Shown here one piece after another: positions 1 through 9,232 of a DNA stretch of 22,315 nt. A model generated the notes under the pieces. It saw nothing but the letters and a program-made list of their open reading frames with translations, had not been told where the DNA came from and made no database searches. Source of the DNA: CANHBY01 sp046342195 (GTDB lineage Bacteria > Pseudomonadota > Gammaproteobacteria > Burkholderiales > Burkholderiaceae_C); assembly GCA_046342195.1 (NCBI GenBank), contig JBKDQE010000050.1, forward strand, positions 1 to 22,315, given 5' to 3'. Made by a program: the position numbers and the translations under genes. The number at the start of each line of letters is the position of its first letter. Position 1 is the stretch's first letter.

Positions 1-1
1 C

Positions 2-97
2 AAGAAAGTGGACCAGGTGTTTGTGCTGGCCATGGCCACCTACAACCTCGTGCGCATGCGCACCTTGGGACAAGTCCGTCTGCAGTGCGCACCATGA
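2..97 (+). pseudogene. C-terminal end of an IS5-type transposase (5' part outside window)
   Basis: The frame open from base 2 encodes 31 residues ending at a TGA at 95-97. It contains VFVLAMATYNLVRM, which resembles the C-terminal helix of IS5/IS1182-type DDE transposases, where an aYNLvR motif is common. About 130 bp of non-coding DNA separate the stop from a terminal repeat at 226-246. The gene runs in from the left, so whether the whole transposase is intact cannot be judged. The family call rests on this short tail plus the match of the terminal repeat to the one at 16779-16799, which sits beside a clearer transposase fragment of the same type. Confidence 0.6.
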
Positions 98-225
98 GAG
101 CAAAACACCCCGAAATGGCCTCGAATTGGCTGCCGTTGGACTTTAAGTCGAGCAATTCGGCGCCAAAGCTGGCTCGCGCTGCCGAAAACCGGGCCTTCAC
201 CCAAGAAGCGGAGATGCGGGCGGTG

Positions 226-246
226 GGTATTTCAGTAGCCTGTTAA
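226..246 (+). repeat. Terminal inverted repeat (right end) of the IS5-type element
   Basis: GGTATTTCAGTAGCCTGTTA and the next base match the 21 bases at 16779-16799 at 18 of 21 positions. That second site is the outer end of an IS5-type transposase fragment. The repeat marks the point where the element entered the toxin gene at 247-399: toxin-like coding runs up to base 247 and stops at the repeat. Confidence 0.7.
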
Positions 247-399
247 GTCACCAACTAGCTTTTCGAATGAGGGTGGATTTTGCAAAGGATTGACTCTCAG
301 GATACCAATCAATTCTTCAGCTTTCGCCTTCAAACCGCTCGCCGAAAGTTTCTTCGCGTCCTTGAGCGACTGTTTGGCGTATACGATCTGCCAAGTCAC
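232..399 (-). pseudogene. Txe/YoeB-family toxin, truncated by an IS end
   Basis: From a GTG at 399 the minus strand encodes 55 residues beginning VTWQIVYAKQSLKDAKKL and reaching FEKLVGDL. This is the N-terminal and central part of a Txe/YoeB mRNA endonuclease of the RelE superfamily, about 85 residues when complete. Full-length members continue with a segment carrying basic and C-terminal His/Tyr catalytic residues; all of that is missing. After codon 51 (base 247) the frame runs into the IS terminal repeat and meets TGA at 232-234. The start overlaps the antitoxin stop in a GTGA arrangement, usual for such pairs. The product should be inactive. Family assignment is from remembered consensus. 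Confidence 0.8.
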
Positions 400-638
400 C
401 AGTCAAGTTCCTTGGCGCTATTGCCTAGCGGTTCAGTCATTCCTTCCTTTATCGATTCACGCATTCCAGGAATCGAAAGTAGGAATAGAGTTTCTTGAAT
501 TGCTTTCCAATCCTCTGCCGAAATGAGGACTGCATCGGTTCTCTTTCCGGATATGAAGATCGGCTCGTGTGACTCGGCCGTTTGATCAATGAGCCGATAC
601 AAATTCGCTCTTGCTTCGCTGGCTGAAAGAATGGTCAT
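396..638 (-). CDS. YefM/Phd-family antitoxin (orphaned)
   Basis: This is an 80-residue protein of full family length. Its N-terminus, MTILSASEARANLYRLIDQ, is the Phd/YefM DNA-binding fold, followed by HEPIFISGKRTDAVLISAEDW, the conserved beta-strand region, and an acidic C-terminal tail that would wrap the toxin. YefM antitoxins bind and neutralise YoeB/Txe toxins and repress their own operon. The partner gene overlaps the stop by 4 bases but is cut by an IS end, so this antitoxin is probably no longer needed against a cognate toxin. It may still repress its own promoter or buffer related toxins elsewhere. A promoter with an embedded palindrome lies just upstream. Confidence 0.88.
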   Translation of the reverse strand: MTILSASEARANLYRLIDQTAESHEPIFISGKRTDAVLISAEDWKAIQETLFLLSIPGMRESIKEGMTEPLGNSAKELDW

Positions 639-656
639 TTAGAACCCCTTTCACTC

Positions 657-685
657 AGCGTACGCGAAGCGGTACGCCTTGTCAA
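657..685 (-). promoter_or_regulatory. Promoter and operator of the yefM-type antitoxin
   Basis: On the minus strand a perfect -35 box TTGACA (plus 680-685) is followed by a 17-base spacer and a weaker -10 TACGCT (plus 657-662), 19 bases upstream of the antitoxin start. Within it GCGTAC (658-663) and GTACGC (672-677) form an inverted repeat with an 8-base gap. Two GTAC cores in the spacer and -10 region fit the known habit of YefM proteins to bind palindromes with a GTAC core and shut off their own operon. The role as operator is inferred from position and symmetry. Confidence 0.6.
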
Positions 686-1070
686 GCGCTGAGTTGCCTG
701 CATTTGCGACGTCTGCCGTTGGCGCTCTGGACTTGCCCCCAAGTGACGTACCCTTTTTTGGGTTAAAAAAAGCTGGAACTCCTTTCACTTTCTACTGCCT
801 GCAAAAAGTGTACGTTAAACGGGGGCTATTTCAGTGGCACACTGAGATGTAACCCCAAGGCCGTGACCCCGAAGCCTGCACAATCGGGTGAAAAGCGCAT
901 GGAGTCGGCCTCGTATCAGAGCCCGCCTGGATGGTGCAAGAAACAGAAAAAAAGCTGATTTTTTACTCGATTCATAGAAAAAATACCCAGAAAGCATCGA
1001 ATAAAAGGCCAGTATCATGTAATCAATCGATGCGCTGTCAATTTTTCATGGATTTTTATCAAAAAACCAA
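686..1070. other. Gene-free stretch, AT-rich in its right half
   Basis: No convincing coding region is visible on either strand. The left half contains a small ACCC-T6-GGGT hairpin near 749-762. From about 940 to 1070 the DNA is clearly AT-rich with many A and T runs, unlike the flanking genes. It would be expected to hold the promoter of the following gene, but no clear -35/-10 pair was found. The stretch may contain decayed mobile-element DNA; nothing in it could be identified. Confidence 0.4.
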
Positions 1071-1949
1071 ATGATTCAAACTTGGGGTGAAATTCATGAT
1101 GATTCGGGCGGGGAGGGCGCAGCGCGCGAGATACAGCGCCAGCAGCAGCTCTTGAGCGCGCTTTGTCAGCCTGGGCCTCATGAGGCTTTAGGCGCTTGGG
1201 TTCAGGATCGGGGGCGGGGCCACCTTGATGGGATCAACGATCAAAAGCCGTCTTTGCGTGGGCTGGAGGCCTATCGGGTCAATGCCGCGGCTTTTGCTCA
1301 TCGCGCTTTGGAGGCCAATTACCCCACGGTGTCGCTCTTGATGGGTGACGAGGCTTTCGCGGCTTTGGCGCGGCAGCTTTGGCGCTCTTCGCCCCCTACC
1401 CGGGGTGATTTGGCCTGGTTTGGCGAAACTTTCCCTGAATTTCTTGCCGAGCAAGGACATTTGAGTGATTGGCCTTATTTGAGTGAGGCAGCCCGGCTTG
1501 ATTGGGCGGTATCGCGTGCATATTGGGCCTCAGATGTTGCGCCTGATACCGACAGCTTTAACATGCTTGCACGCGATGACCCGGCTGAATTGCGCGCTGT
1601 GCTGGCCTCAGGGCTGGCCTTGATTGATTCGCCATGGCCGGTGGTGACCTTATGGAAGGCGCATCATGCCCAAGACGGGTCGGTGCCGGCTCGATCTTTT
1701 GCCGAGGCCCAAGCAGCCATCGCACTGCAACGTGCTGAATGTGCCTTGGTTTGGCGTTCAGGGTGGCGAGTGCAGGTGGCTGAGCTGCCAGTGAGTGATC
1801 GTTTGTTCATCCGGGCCTTATTGCAGCCAAGTTCTTTGGCCTGCGCCCTGGATCAAGCAGATACCGGGTTTGATTTGTCTGCCTGTTTGCAGCGGGGCTT
1901 GCAAGAGGGGTGGTGGGTGGGCATGGCTGGGCATCAGCAGGCCGCGTAA
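1071..1949 (+). CDS. BufC/HvfC-family protein (DUF2063 putative DNA-binding domain)
   Basis: The 292-residue product resembles BufC/HvfC proteins, which have an N-terminal DUF2063 domain. Recognisable parts are LRGLEAYRVNAAAFAHRALEANYPTV around residues 62-87 and the LLMGDEAFAALARQLWRSSPPTRGDLAWFGETFPEFL region around 88-125. In known clusters it sits after a small secreted DUF2282 peptide gene (bufA) and a DUF692 gene (bufB), and the BufB-BufC pair is thought to modify the peptide in copper or other metal stress. Neither partner is present upstream here. The first ~20 residues look unlike the family and the ATG at 1071 has no clear ribosome binding site, so the native 5' end may be lost. A DoxX-like gene follows 52 bp later. 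Confidence 0.7.
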   Translation: MIQTWGEIHDDSGGEGAAREIQRQQQLLSALCQPGPHEALGAWVQDRGRGHLDGINDQKPSLRGLEAYRVNAAAFAHRALEANYPTVSLLMGDEAFAALARQLWRSSPPTRGDLAWFGETFPEFLAEQGHLSDWPYLSEAARLDWAVSRAYWASDVAPDTDSFNMLARDDPAELRAVLASGLALIDSPWPVVTLWKAHHAQDGSVPARSFAEAQAAIALQRAECALVWRSGWRVQVAELPVSDRLFIRALLQPSSLACALDQADTGFDLSACLQRGLQEGWWVGMAGHQQAA

Positions 1950-2001
1950 GGCTCTGATAATCATTTGGCCCCTTGATGAGACCATGATGGGGAGGTTCAG
2001 G

Positions 2002-2496
2002 ATGAAAACAGCGGGGTGGGATCGCTTGCACTGGATGTGGGCAGGGTGGTTGGGCTTGGTCAAGGGCCTGATGCTGCTTCAGCATGTGGTGCTGCTGGGG
2101 GCTCGGTGGTGGGTGGCCCAGGCGTTTTTTTTGTCAGGCTTGACCAAGCTGCATGATTGGGAAACCACCTTGGCCTTGTTCGAGACAGAATACCAAGTAC
2201 CCATTTTGTCGCCTGAGTGGGCTGCCTATGCAGGCACGGCCGGAGAGTTGTTTTTGCCGGTGATGTTGGCGTTGGGCTTGGGCACCCGCTTTGCCGCCAT
2301 GGGCTTGAGTGTGGTGAATGGGGTGGCGGTGCTCAGCTTGATGGAAGTGGCCCTGCCGGCTTTGCAGCAGCACCAGCTTTGGGGCTCTTGGCTGTTGGCG
2401 GTGGCCATATGGGGCCCGGGGGCGTTGTCGGTTGACCGCTGGCTGGCTCCGTGGCTGGGCCGACGTTACGGGCTGAAGGGAGCAAGAGCAGAGTGA
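2002..2496 (+). CDS. DoxX-like integral membrane protein
   Basis: This is a 164-residue hydrophobic protein with about four predicted membrane segments, near residues 15-48, 84-95, 97-114 and 128-147. The phrase ARWWVAQAFFLSGLTKLHDW is a good match to the DoxX family signature after its first helix. DoxX-family proteins are small membrane proteins of uncertain function; one often closes bufABC-type metal-stress clusters, which agrees with the BufC-like gene before it. The ATG at 2002 was chosen over upstream ATGs because GGAGG at 1991-1995 lies 6 bases before it. The ORF is open further upstream, but that part overlaps the preceding gene and looks non-native. Confidence 0.75.
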   Translation: MKTAGWDRLHWMWAGWLGLVKGLMLLQHVVLLGARWWVAQAFFLSGLTKLHDWETTLALFETEYQVPILSPEWAAYAGTAGELFLPVMLALGLGTRFAAMGLSVVNGVAVLSLMEVALPALQQHQLWGSWLLAVAIWGPGALSVDRWLAPWLGRRYGLKGARAE

Positions 2497-2614
2497 GAGC
2501 CGGGTGACACCCAAGATAAACGGTCGATGGCCGTTGGAGTGAGGCGACAAGTATTGTGACTCGGGGGGGCACATCACACGGCTGACAAAAAAAATGGCGA
2601 TGAGATTTTATTTG

Positions 2615-2748
2615 TAGGACTTACGCAAAAGAAATTTTTAAATATTATTAAATTCTATGCAAATCAACAACTTACGTAATTTTTGCTTTCGAGGAATTGC
2701 AAGATTTTTCGCAATGCGGAATGAAGTGACTGTTTCGCGTAAGTCCTA
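2615..2748. mobile_element. MITE-like element with terminal inverted repeats
   Basis: The 12-base sequence TAGGACTTACGC (2615-2626) recurs as its exact reverse complement at 2737-2748; after one mismatch three more bases pair. The 134-bp element is AT-rich and has no coding capacity. The outermost TA on each side could be a TA target duplication, as in IS630/mariner-type transposition, which would leave GGACTTACGC as the true terminus. A partial internal copy, AACTTACGTAA, lies near 2670. It sits about 100 bp upstream of the lysC start. Element type and transposase source are inferred. Confidence 0.65.
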
Positions 2749-2788
2749 ATTTGGAACGTCAGCAGGCTGAGCTTCGGGCTGAAACAGC

Positions 2789-2794
2789 TAAAAT
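2789..2794 (+). promoter_or_regulatory. Possible -10 box for lysC
   Basis: TAAAAT at 2789-2794 matches 5 of 6 bases of the sigma-70 -10 consensus and lies 53 bases before the lysC ATG. No good -35 hexamer is found at 16-18 bases spacing, so the promoter is tentative. Confidence 0.3.
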
Positions 2795-2847
2795 CGGTGT
2801 TTTGTCGCAGGCATTGGGGCCTGTGCTTGTCTGATACCTTTTTTCCA

Positions 2848-4116
2848 ATGGCACTCATCGTTCATAAATACGGCGGCACCTCCATGGGGTCGACCGAGCG
2901 CATTCGCAATGTCGCCAAGCGTGTCGTCAAATGGGTCCGTGCCGGGCATCAAGTGGTGGTGGTTCCCTCTGCCATGAGCGGTGAAACCAACCGCCTGTTG
3001 GCTTTGGCCCAAGACCTCTCCCCTGCATCGACCACCTCGTCGCTCCAGCGCGAACTCGACATGATCGCCAGCACAGGCGAGCAAGTTTCAGTGGGCTTGC
3101 TATCCATTGCCTTGCAGGCTGAAGGGCTCGAAGCAGTCAGTTACACCGGCTGGCAAGTGCCCATCCTGACCAACCAGGCTTACACCAAAGCCCGCATCGA
3201 AAGCATTGACGACACTCGCATTCGTGCCGACCTCGCCGCTGGCAAAGTAGTGGTTATTGCGGGCTTCCAGGGTGTTGACCCCGACGGCCATATCACCACC
3301 TTGGGCCGGGGCGGCTCTGACACCTCGGCCGTGGCCATTGCCGCAGCCATGAAGGCCGATGAATGCCTGATCTATACCGATGTCGATGGCGTTTACACCA
3401 CCGACCCCCGCATTGTCTCTGAGGCCCGGCGTTTGCACAGCATCAGTTTCGAAGAAATGCTGGAAATGGCCAGCCTGGGGTCAAAGGTGTTACAAATTCG
3501 TTCGGTCGAGTTTGCCGGAAAGTACCGGGTTCCGCTGCGCGTGCTCTCCAGCTTTACCCCCTGGGACATTGACCTTCACGAAGAAGCCAACTCGGGCACC
3601 CTGATTACTTTTGAGGAAGACGAAAAAATGGAACAAGCCCTTGTGTCAGGCATTGCTTTCAACCGTGATGAGGCCAAAATCAGCCTGCTGGGGGTGCCTG
3701 ACAAACCCGGCATCGCCTATCAAATTCTCGGGCCCGTGGCCGAGGCCAATATTGATGTTGACGTCATCATCCAGAACGTATCCCATGAAGGCAAAACTGA
3801 TTTTTCCTTCACGGTTCATCGCAATGACTACTCGCGCACGATCGAATTATTGAAAACCACGGTGCAGACCCAAATCGGTGCCGCCCAAATCACGGGCGAC
3901 CCCAAAATCTGCAAAGTCAGTATTGTGGGCATTGGCATGCGCTCTCATGTGGGCGTGGCCAGCAAAATGTTCAGTGTTTTGAGCGACGAGGGCATCAACA
4001 TCCAGATGATCACCACCAGCGAAATCAAAACCAGCGTCGTGATCGATGAAAAGTACATGGAATTGGCAGTGCGAGCCCTGCACAAGGCTTTCGATCTGGG
4101 GCAGCCCGGCGCCTGA
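2848..4116 (+). CDS. lysC: Aspartate kinase
   Basis: This cytoplasmic enzyme phosphorylates L-aspartate with ATP, the first step towards lysine, threonine, methionine and diaminopimelate. The 422-residue product has the kinase signature VHKYGGTSMGS at residues 5-15, the substrate region around STGEQVS, the GRGGSDTSA nucleotide-binding loop, and a C-terminal pair of ACT domains (from about residue 265) for feedback by lysine and/or threonine. Length and sequence fit the monofunctional LysC of Burkholderiales. The ATG at 2848 was chosen because family members begin MALIVHKYGG; the frame is open 17 codons further upstream. An internal ATG at 3628 with a strong Shine-Dalgarno may give a separate regulatory subunit. 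tRNA-Ser follows. Confidence 0.97.
   Translation: MALIVHKYGGTSMGSTERIRNVAKRVVKWVRAGHQVVVVPSAMSGETNRLLALAQDLSPASTTSSLQRELDMIASTGEQVSVGLLSIALQAEGLEAVSYTGWQVPILTNQAYTKARIESIDDTRIRADLAAGKVVVIAGFQGVDPDGHITTLGRGGSDTSAVAIAAAMKADECLIYTDVDGVYTTDPRIVSEARRLHSISFEEMLEMASLGSKVLQIRSVEFAGKYRVPLRVLSSFTPWDIDLHEEANSGTLITFEEDEKMEQALVSGIAFNRDEAKISLLGVPDKPGIAYQILGPVAEANIDVDVIIQNVSHEGKTDFSFTVHRNDYSRTIELLKTTVQTQIGAAQITGDPKICKVSIVGIGMRSHVGVASKMFSVLSDEGINIQMITTSEIKTSVVIDEKYMELAVRALHKAFDLGQPGA
3613..3630 (+). promoter_or_regulatory. Internal ribosome binding site and start within lysC (possible beta subunit)
   Basis: GAGGAAG at 3613-3619 is followed 8 bases later by an in-frame ATG (3628) that opens MEQALVSGIAFNRDEAKISL, exactly at the border between the kinase domain and the ACT domains. 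Aspartate kinases of Corynebacterium and Bacillus make a beta subunit from an equivalent internal start. Whether it is used here is inference. Confidence 0.4.
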
Positions 4117-4124
4117 TCCGTCTC

Positions 4125-4171
4125 GGGCCTGTTCAGAAAGTCCTTGCCCAAACGACTTCCCAAACAGGCCC
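4125..4171 (+). terminator. Possible hairpin after lysC
   Basis: GGGCCTGTT (4125-4133) pairs perfectly with AACAGGCCC (4163-4171) across a 29-base loop. It lies just after the lysC stop and ahead of the tRNA. There is no clean U-run, so it may be a weak terminator or a processing site. Confidence 0.3.
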
Positions 4172-4214
4172 TCACCCTCATTTATCAGTTACAATTTCTT
4201 TTCACTGTGGCTCA

Positions 4215-4307
4215 GGAGCTGTGACCGAGAGGCCGAAGGTGCTCCCCTGCTAAGGGAGTATGTGGGCAAAACCTGCATCGAGGGTTCGAATCCCTCCGGC
4301 TCCGCCA
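4215..4307 (+). tRNA. tRNA-Ser (anticodon GCU)
   Basis: The acceptor arms GGAGCTG and CGGCTCC pair over 7 bases with one G-T. The discriminator G is followed by an encoded CCA (4305-4307). The anticodon stem CTCCC/GGGAG encloses CTGCTAA, giving anticodon GCT for AGC/AGU serine codons. A long variable arm, as expected for serine tRNA, precedes the GGTTCGAAT T-loop. A TACAAT -10-like box lies at 4190-4195. Confidence 0.97.
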
Positions 4308-4352
4308 GAACAACGCCTTGCAACCCCCTCAGCCGGTTTGCAAGGCGCTCAG

Positions 4353-4377
4353 AGCCCCGCGCCACGCGGGGCTTTTT
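4353..4377 (+). terminator. Rho-independent terminator of tRNA-Ser
   Basis: AGCCCCGCG (4353-4361) and CGCGGGGCT (4365-4373) form a perfect 9-bp stem with a 3-base loop, followed by a T-run. A second stem, CGCCTTGCAA (4314-4323) with TTGCAAGGCG (4338-4347), lies between it and the tRNA. Confidence 0.9.
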
Positions 4378-4443
4378 GCTTTTGCGCCCTGACTGACCCC
4401 ATGGCCACCCCCCCCCGTAAACCGTCTTAAACCCCGTTTCGTC

Positions 4444-4650
4444 TCAGAACCTCCTGACTTTTTCGCCATGGTACGGCAGGCAGGTGTTGGCGAAAAACTG
4501 GGGGTTTGGCGCCGTACCGATTAACTTTTTATCGGGGTTGAGATCGGGACTGTAGCTGGGCAGGTAGAACACCTCGATCGGGGCTGTACGCTAGGCCACC
4601 CACGCTTTCACGGGCTTGCTGTGATGCACCCGCAGGTTGATTGGGTTCAC
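4444..4650 (-). pseudogene. Decayed IS630-family transposase fragment
   Basis: The minus strand reads NLRVHHSKPVKAWVA, then a TAG, then IEVFYLPSYSPDLNPD. The second part is the hallmark of the C-terminal DDE region of IS630/Tc1-type transposases (YLPPYSPeLNPiE). The in-frame stop, the loss of the catalytic Glu after LNPD (it reads LNPDKK) and the missing N-terminal two thirds show a dead remnant. It lies between tRNA-Ser and the start of the defence operon. No terminal repeats were recognised. Confidence 0.8.
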
Positions 4651-4781
4651 TGAAAGAAAAATCCAGGCGGTCGCCAAAAGGGGCGCGGATTGGATGACTA
4701 GAATCATGAAAGGATCAGTGACCATGACGATCACCCACGCCTGCAGTCACGCCAACCATTTCAACCGAAAGGAGCCGCGCC

Positions 4782-4921
4782 ATGGCTAAGCCCCCCGCCA
4801 ATCACGGTAAGCAATGGGCGTCTGCTGACATCACGCAACTCAAACAGCTTGCCAAAGAGAACACGCCCACGCGCGTCATCGGCCTGAAGATCGGGCGGAC
4901 CGAAGAAGCTGTGCGCGCCCC

Positions 4922-4928
<7 letters not shown>
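4782..4928 (+). CDS. Truncated small HTH-like protein, 48 aa, overlapping the helicase start
   Basis: An ATG with a good Shine-Dalgarno (AAAGGAG about 8 bases upstream) opens MAKPPANHGKQWASADITQL, continuing with KQLAKENTPTRVIGLKIGRTEEAVRA and ending PC. It resembles widespread small bacterial proteins of about 60-70 residues in which an SxxD-x-LKxLAxxNTPTRVIGLKLGRTxxAVRxKA segment forms a Myb/SANT-like helix-turn-helix. The C-terminus is lost exactly where the helicase gene begins, so this marks a recombination junction. Its TGA (4926-4928) lies 1 base after the helicase GTG (4922-4924), which would allow translational coupling. The gene's function is unknown. Confidence 0.6.
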
Positions 4929-8458
<3,530 letters not shown>

Positions 8459-8483
8459 TGTGCTGTGGAAGCCACAAAGAGAA

Positions 8484-8504
8484 ACGCCTCCACGAAGGAG
8501 GCGT
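8484..8504 (+). other. Intergenic hairpin between helicase and NYN genes
   Basis: ACGCCTCC (8484-8491) and GGAGGCGT (8497-8504) form a perfect 8-bp stem with a 5-base loop. No T-run follows, so it is more likely an attenuator or RNA processing/stability element than a full terminator. It could reduce expression of the downstream genes relative to the helicase. Confidence 0.5.
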
Positions 8505-8535
8505 CGGGCCGGAGATGCGATCTTCGGCGGGGTTA

Positions 8536-8549
8536 ACAATACATATTGT
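8536..8549. promoter_or_regulatory. Small AT-rich inverted repeat upstream of the NYN gene
   Basis: ACAATA (8536-8541) and TATTGT (8544-8549) form a symmetric site in the only AT-rich patch of the 142-base gap before the NYN gene. It could be an operator or part of an internal promoter. No clear -35 is seen. Confidence 0.3.
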
Positions 8550-8600
8550 GAGCAGCCACGCATTGCGTGTCAAGCTTTCGAACGGCTGGGGATGCTTCGC

Positions 8601-9221
8601 ATGAGTCGGGTCATGGTGTATGTCGATGGCTTCAATCTGTACTTTGGCCTACGCAGCAAAGGTTGGCGCAAGCACTACTGGTTGAATCTGCAGGCTTTGG
8701 CAACGGCGTTGCTGAAGCCGGGGCAGACGCTACAGTGTGTTCACTACTTTACCTCGCGGATTCGTGCCAATGGCCGCAACCTGCCTGACATGCAACGTCA
8801 GACTACCTACCTGGAAGCGCTCGACACACTCCCCGGACTGCAGTTGCACTTTGGTCATTACCTCGAAAAACCGAAACAATGCCGCCAGTGTGGCGCACAG
8901 TGGATGGACTACGAGGAGAAAATGACCGACGTCAACATCGCCGTGCAGCTACTGTCCGATGCCTTCGATGACCGGTTTGACACGGCCTTGCTGATCTCTG
9001 GTGACAGTGACCTGACCACGCCAGTCAACAAACTGCGCACGCAGTTCCCGGCCAAACGGCTCATCGTCGCTTTCCCGCCGGACCGCCAATCGTTCGAACT
9101 CAAAAAGGCCGCCAACGCCACCTTCACCATCGGCGAGGCGAACTTGCGCCAGTCGCAACTTCCGGCCCAGGTGCAGCGCGCAGACGGTTTTATCCTTCAG
9201 CGTCCTGCGCACTGGCAGTAA
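8601..9221 (+). CDS. NYN-domain protein (putative PIN-like ribonuclease)
   Basis: The 206-residue product has the layout of NYN domains, which are PIN-like metal-dependent nucleases mostly acting on RNA. VYVDGFNLYFG at 6-16 carries the first Asp (D9), EKMTDVNIAVQLL around 106-118 carries D110, and LLISGDSDL at 130-138 carries D135/D137. All acidic positions expected for metal binding are present. A single CxxC (94-97) could bind a metal or form a disulphide. The ATG at 8601 starts directly at the domain; another in-frame ATG at 8592 is possible. It lies 11 bp before the DUF1156 gene, so it is part of the operon. An RNase inside this type of gene set could be an effector; that is inference. 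Confidence 0.85.
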   Translation: MSRVMVYVDGFNLYFGLRSKGWRKHYWLNLQALATALLKPGQTLQCVHYFTSRIRANGRNLPDMQRQTTYLEALDTLPGLQLHFGHYLEKPKQCRQCGAQWMDYEEKMTDVNIAVQLLSDAFDDRFDTALLISGDSDLTTPVNKLRTQFPAKRLIVAFPPDRQSFELKKAANATFTIGEANLRQSQLPAQVQRADGFILQRPAHWQ

Positions 9222-9232
9222 GGATAAGAAAA

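Noticed and set aside
815..1018. 67-codon minus-strand ORF in the gene-free stretch
   Set aside because: No recognisable family, no ribosome binding site, and composition follows the AT-rich DNA; it is probably chance.
2751..2833. Open frame reading LERQQAELRAETAKIGVLSQ before lysC, possibly the end of a gene cut by the MITE
   Set aside because: The frame looks helical but is short, matches no family I know and cannot be traced to the left of the element.
4215..4307. tRNA-Ser as an attachment site of an integrative island
   Set aside because: No integrase gene is present and no second copy of the tRNA 3' end was noticed in the window.
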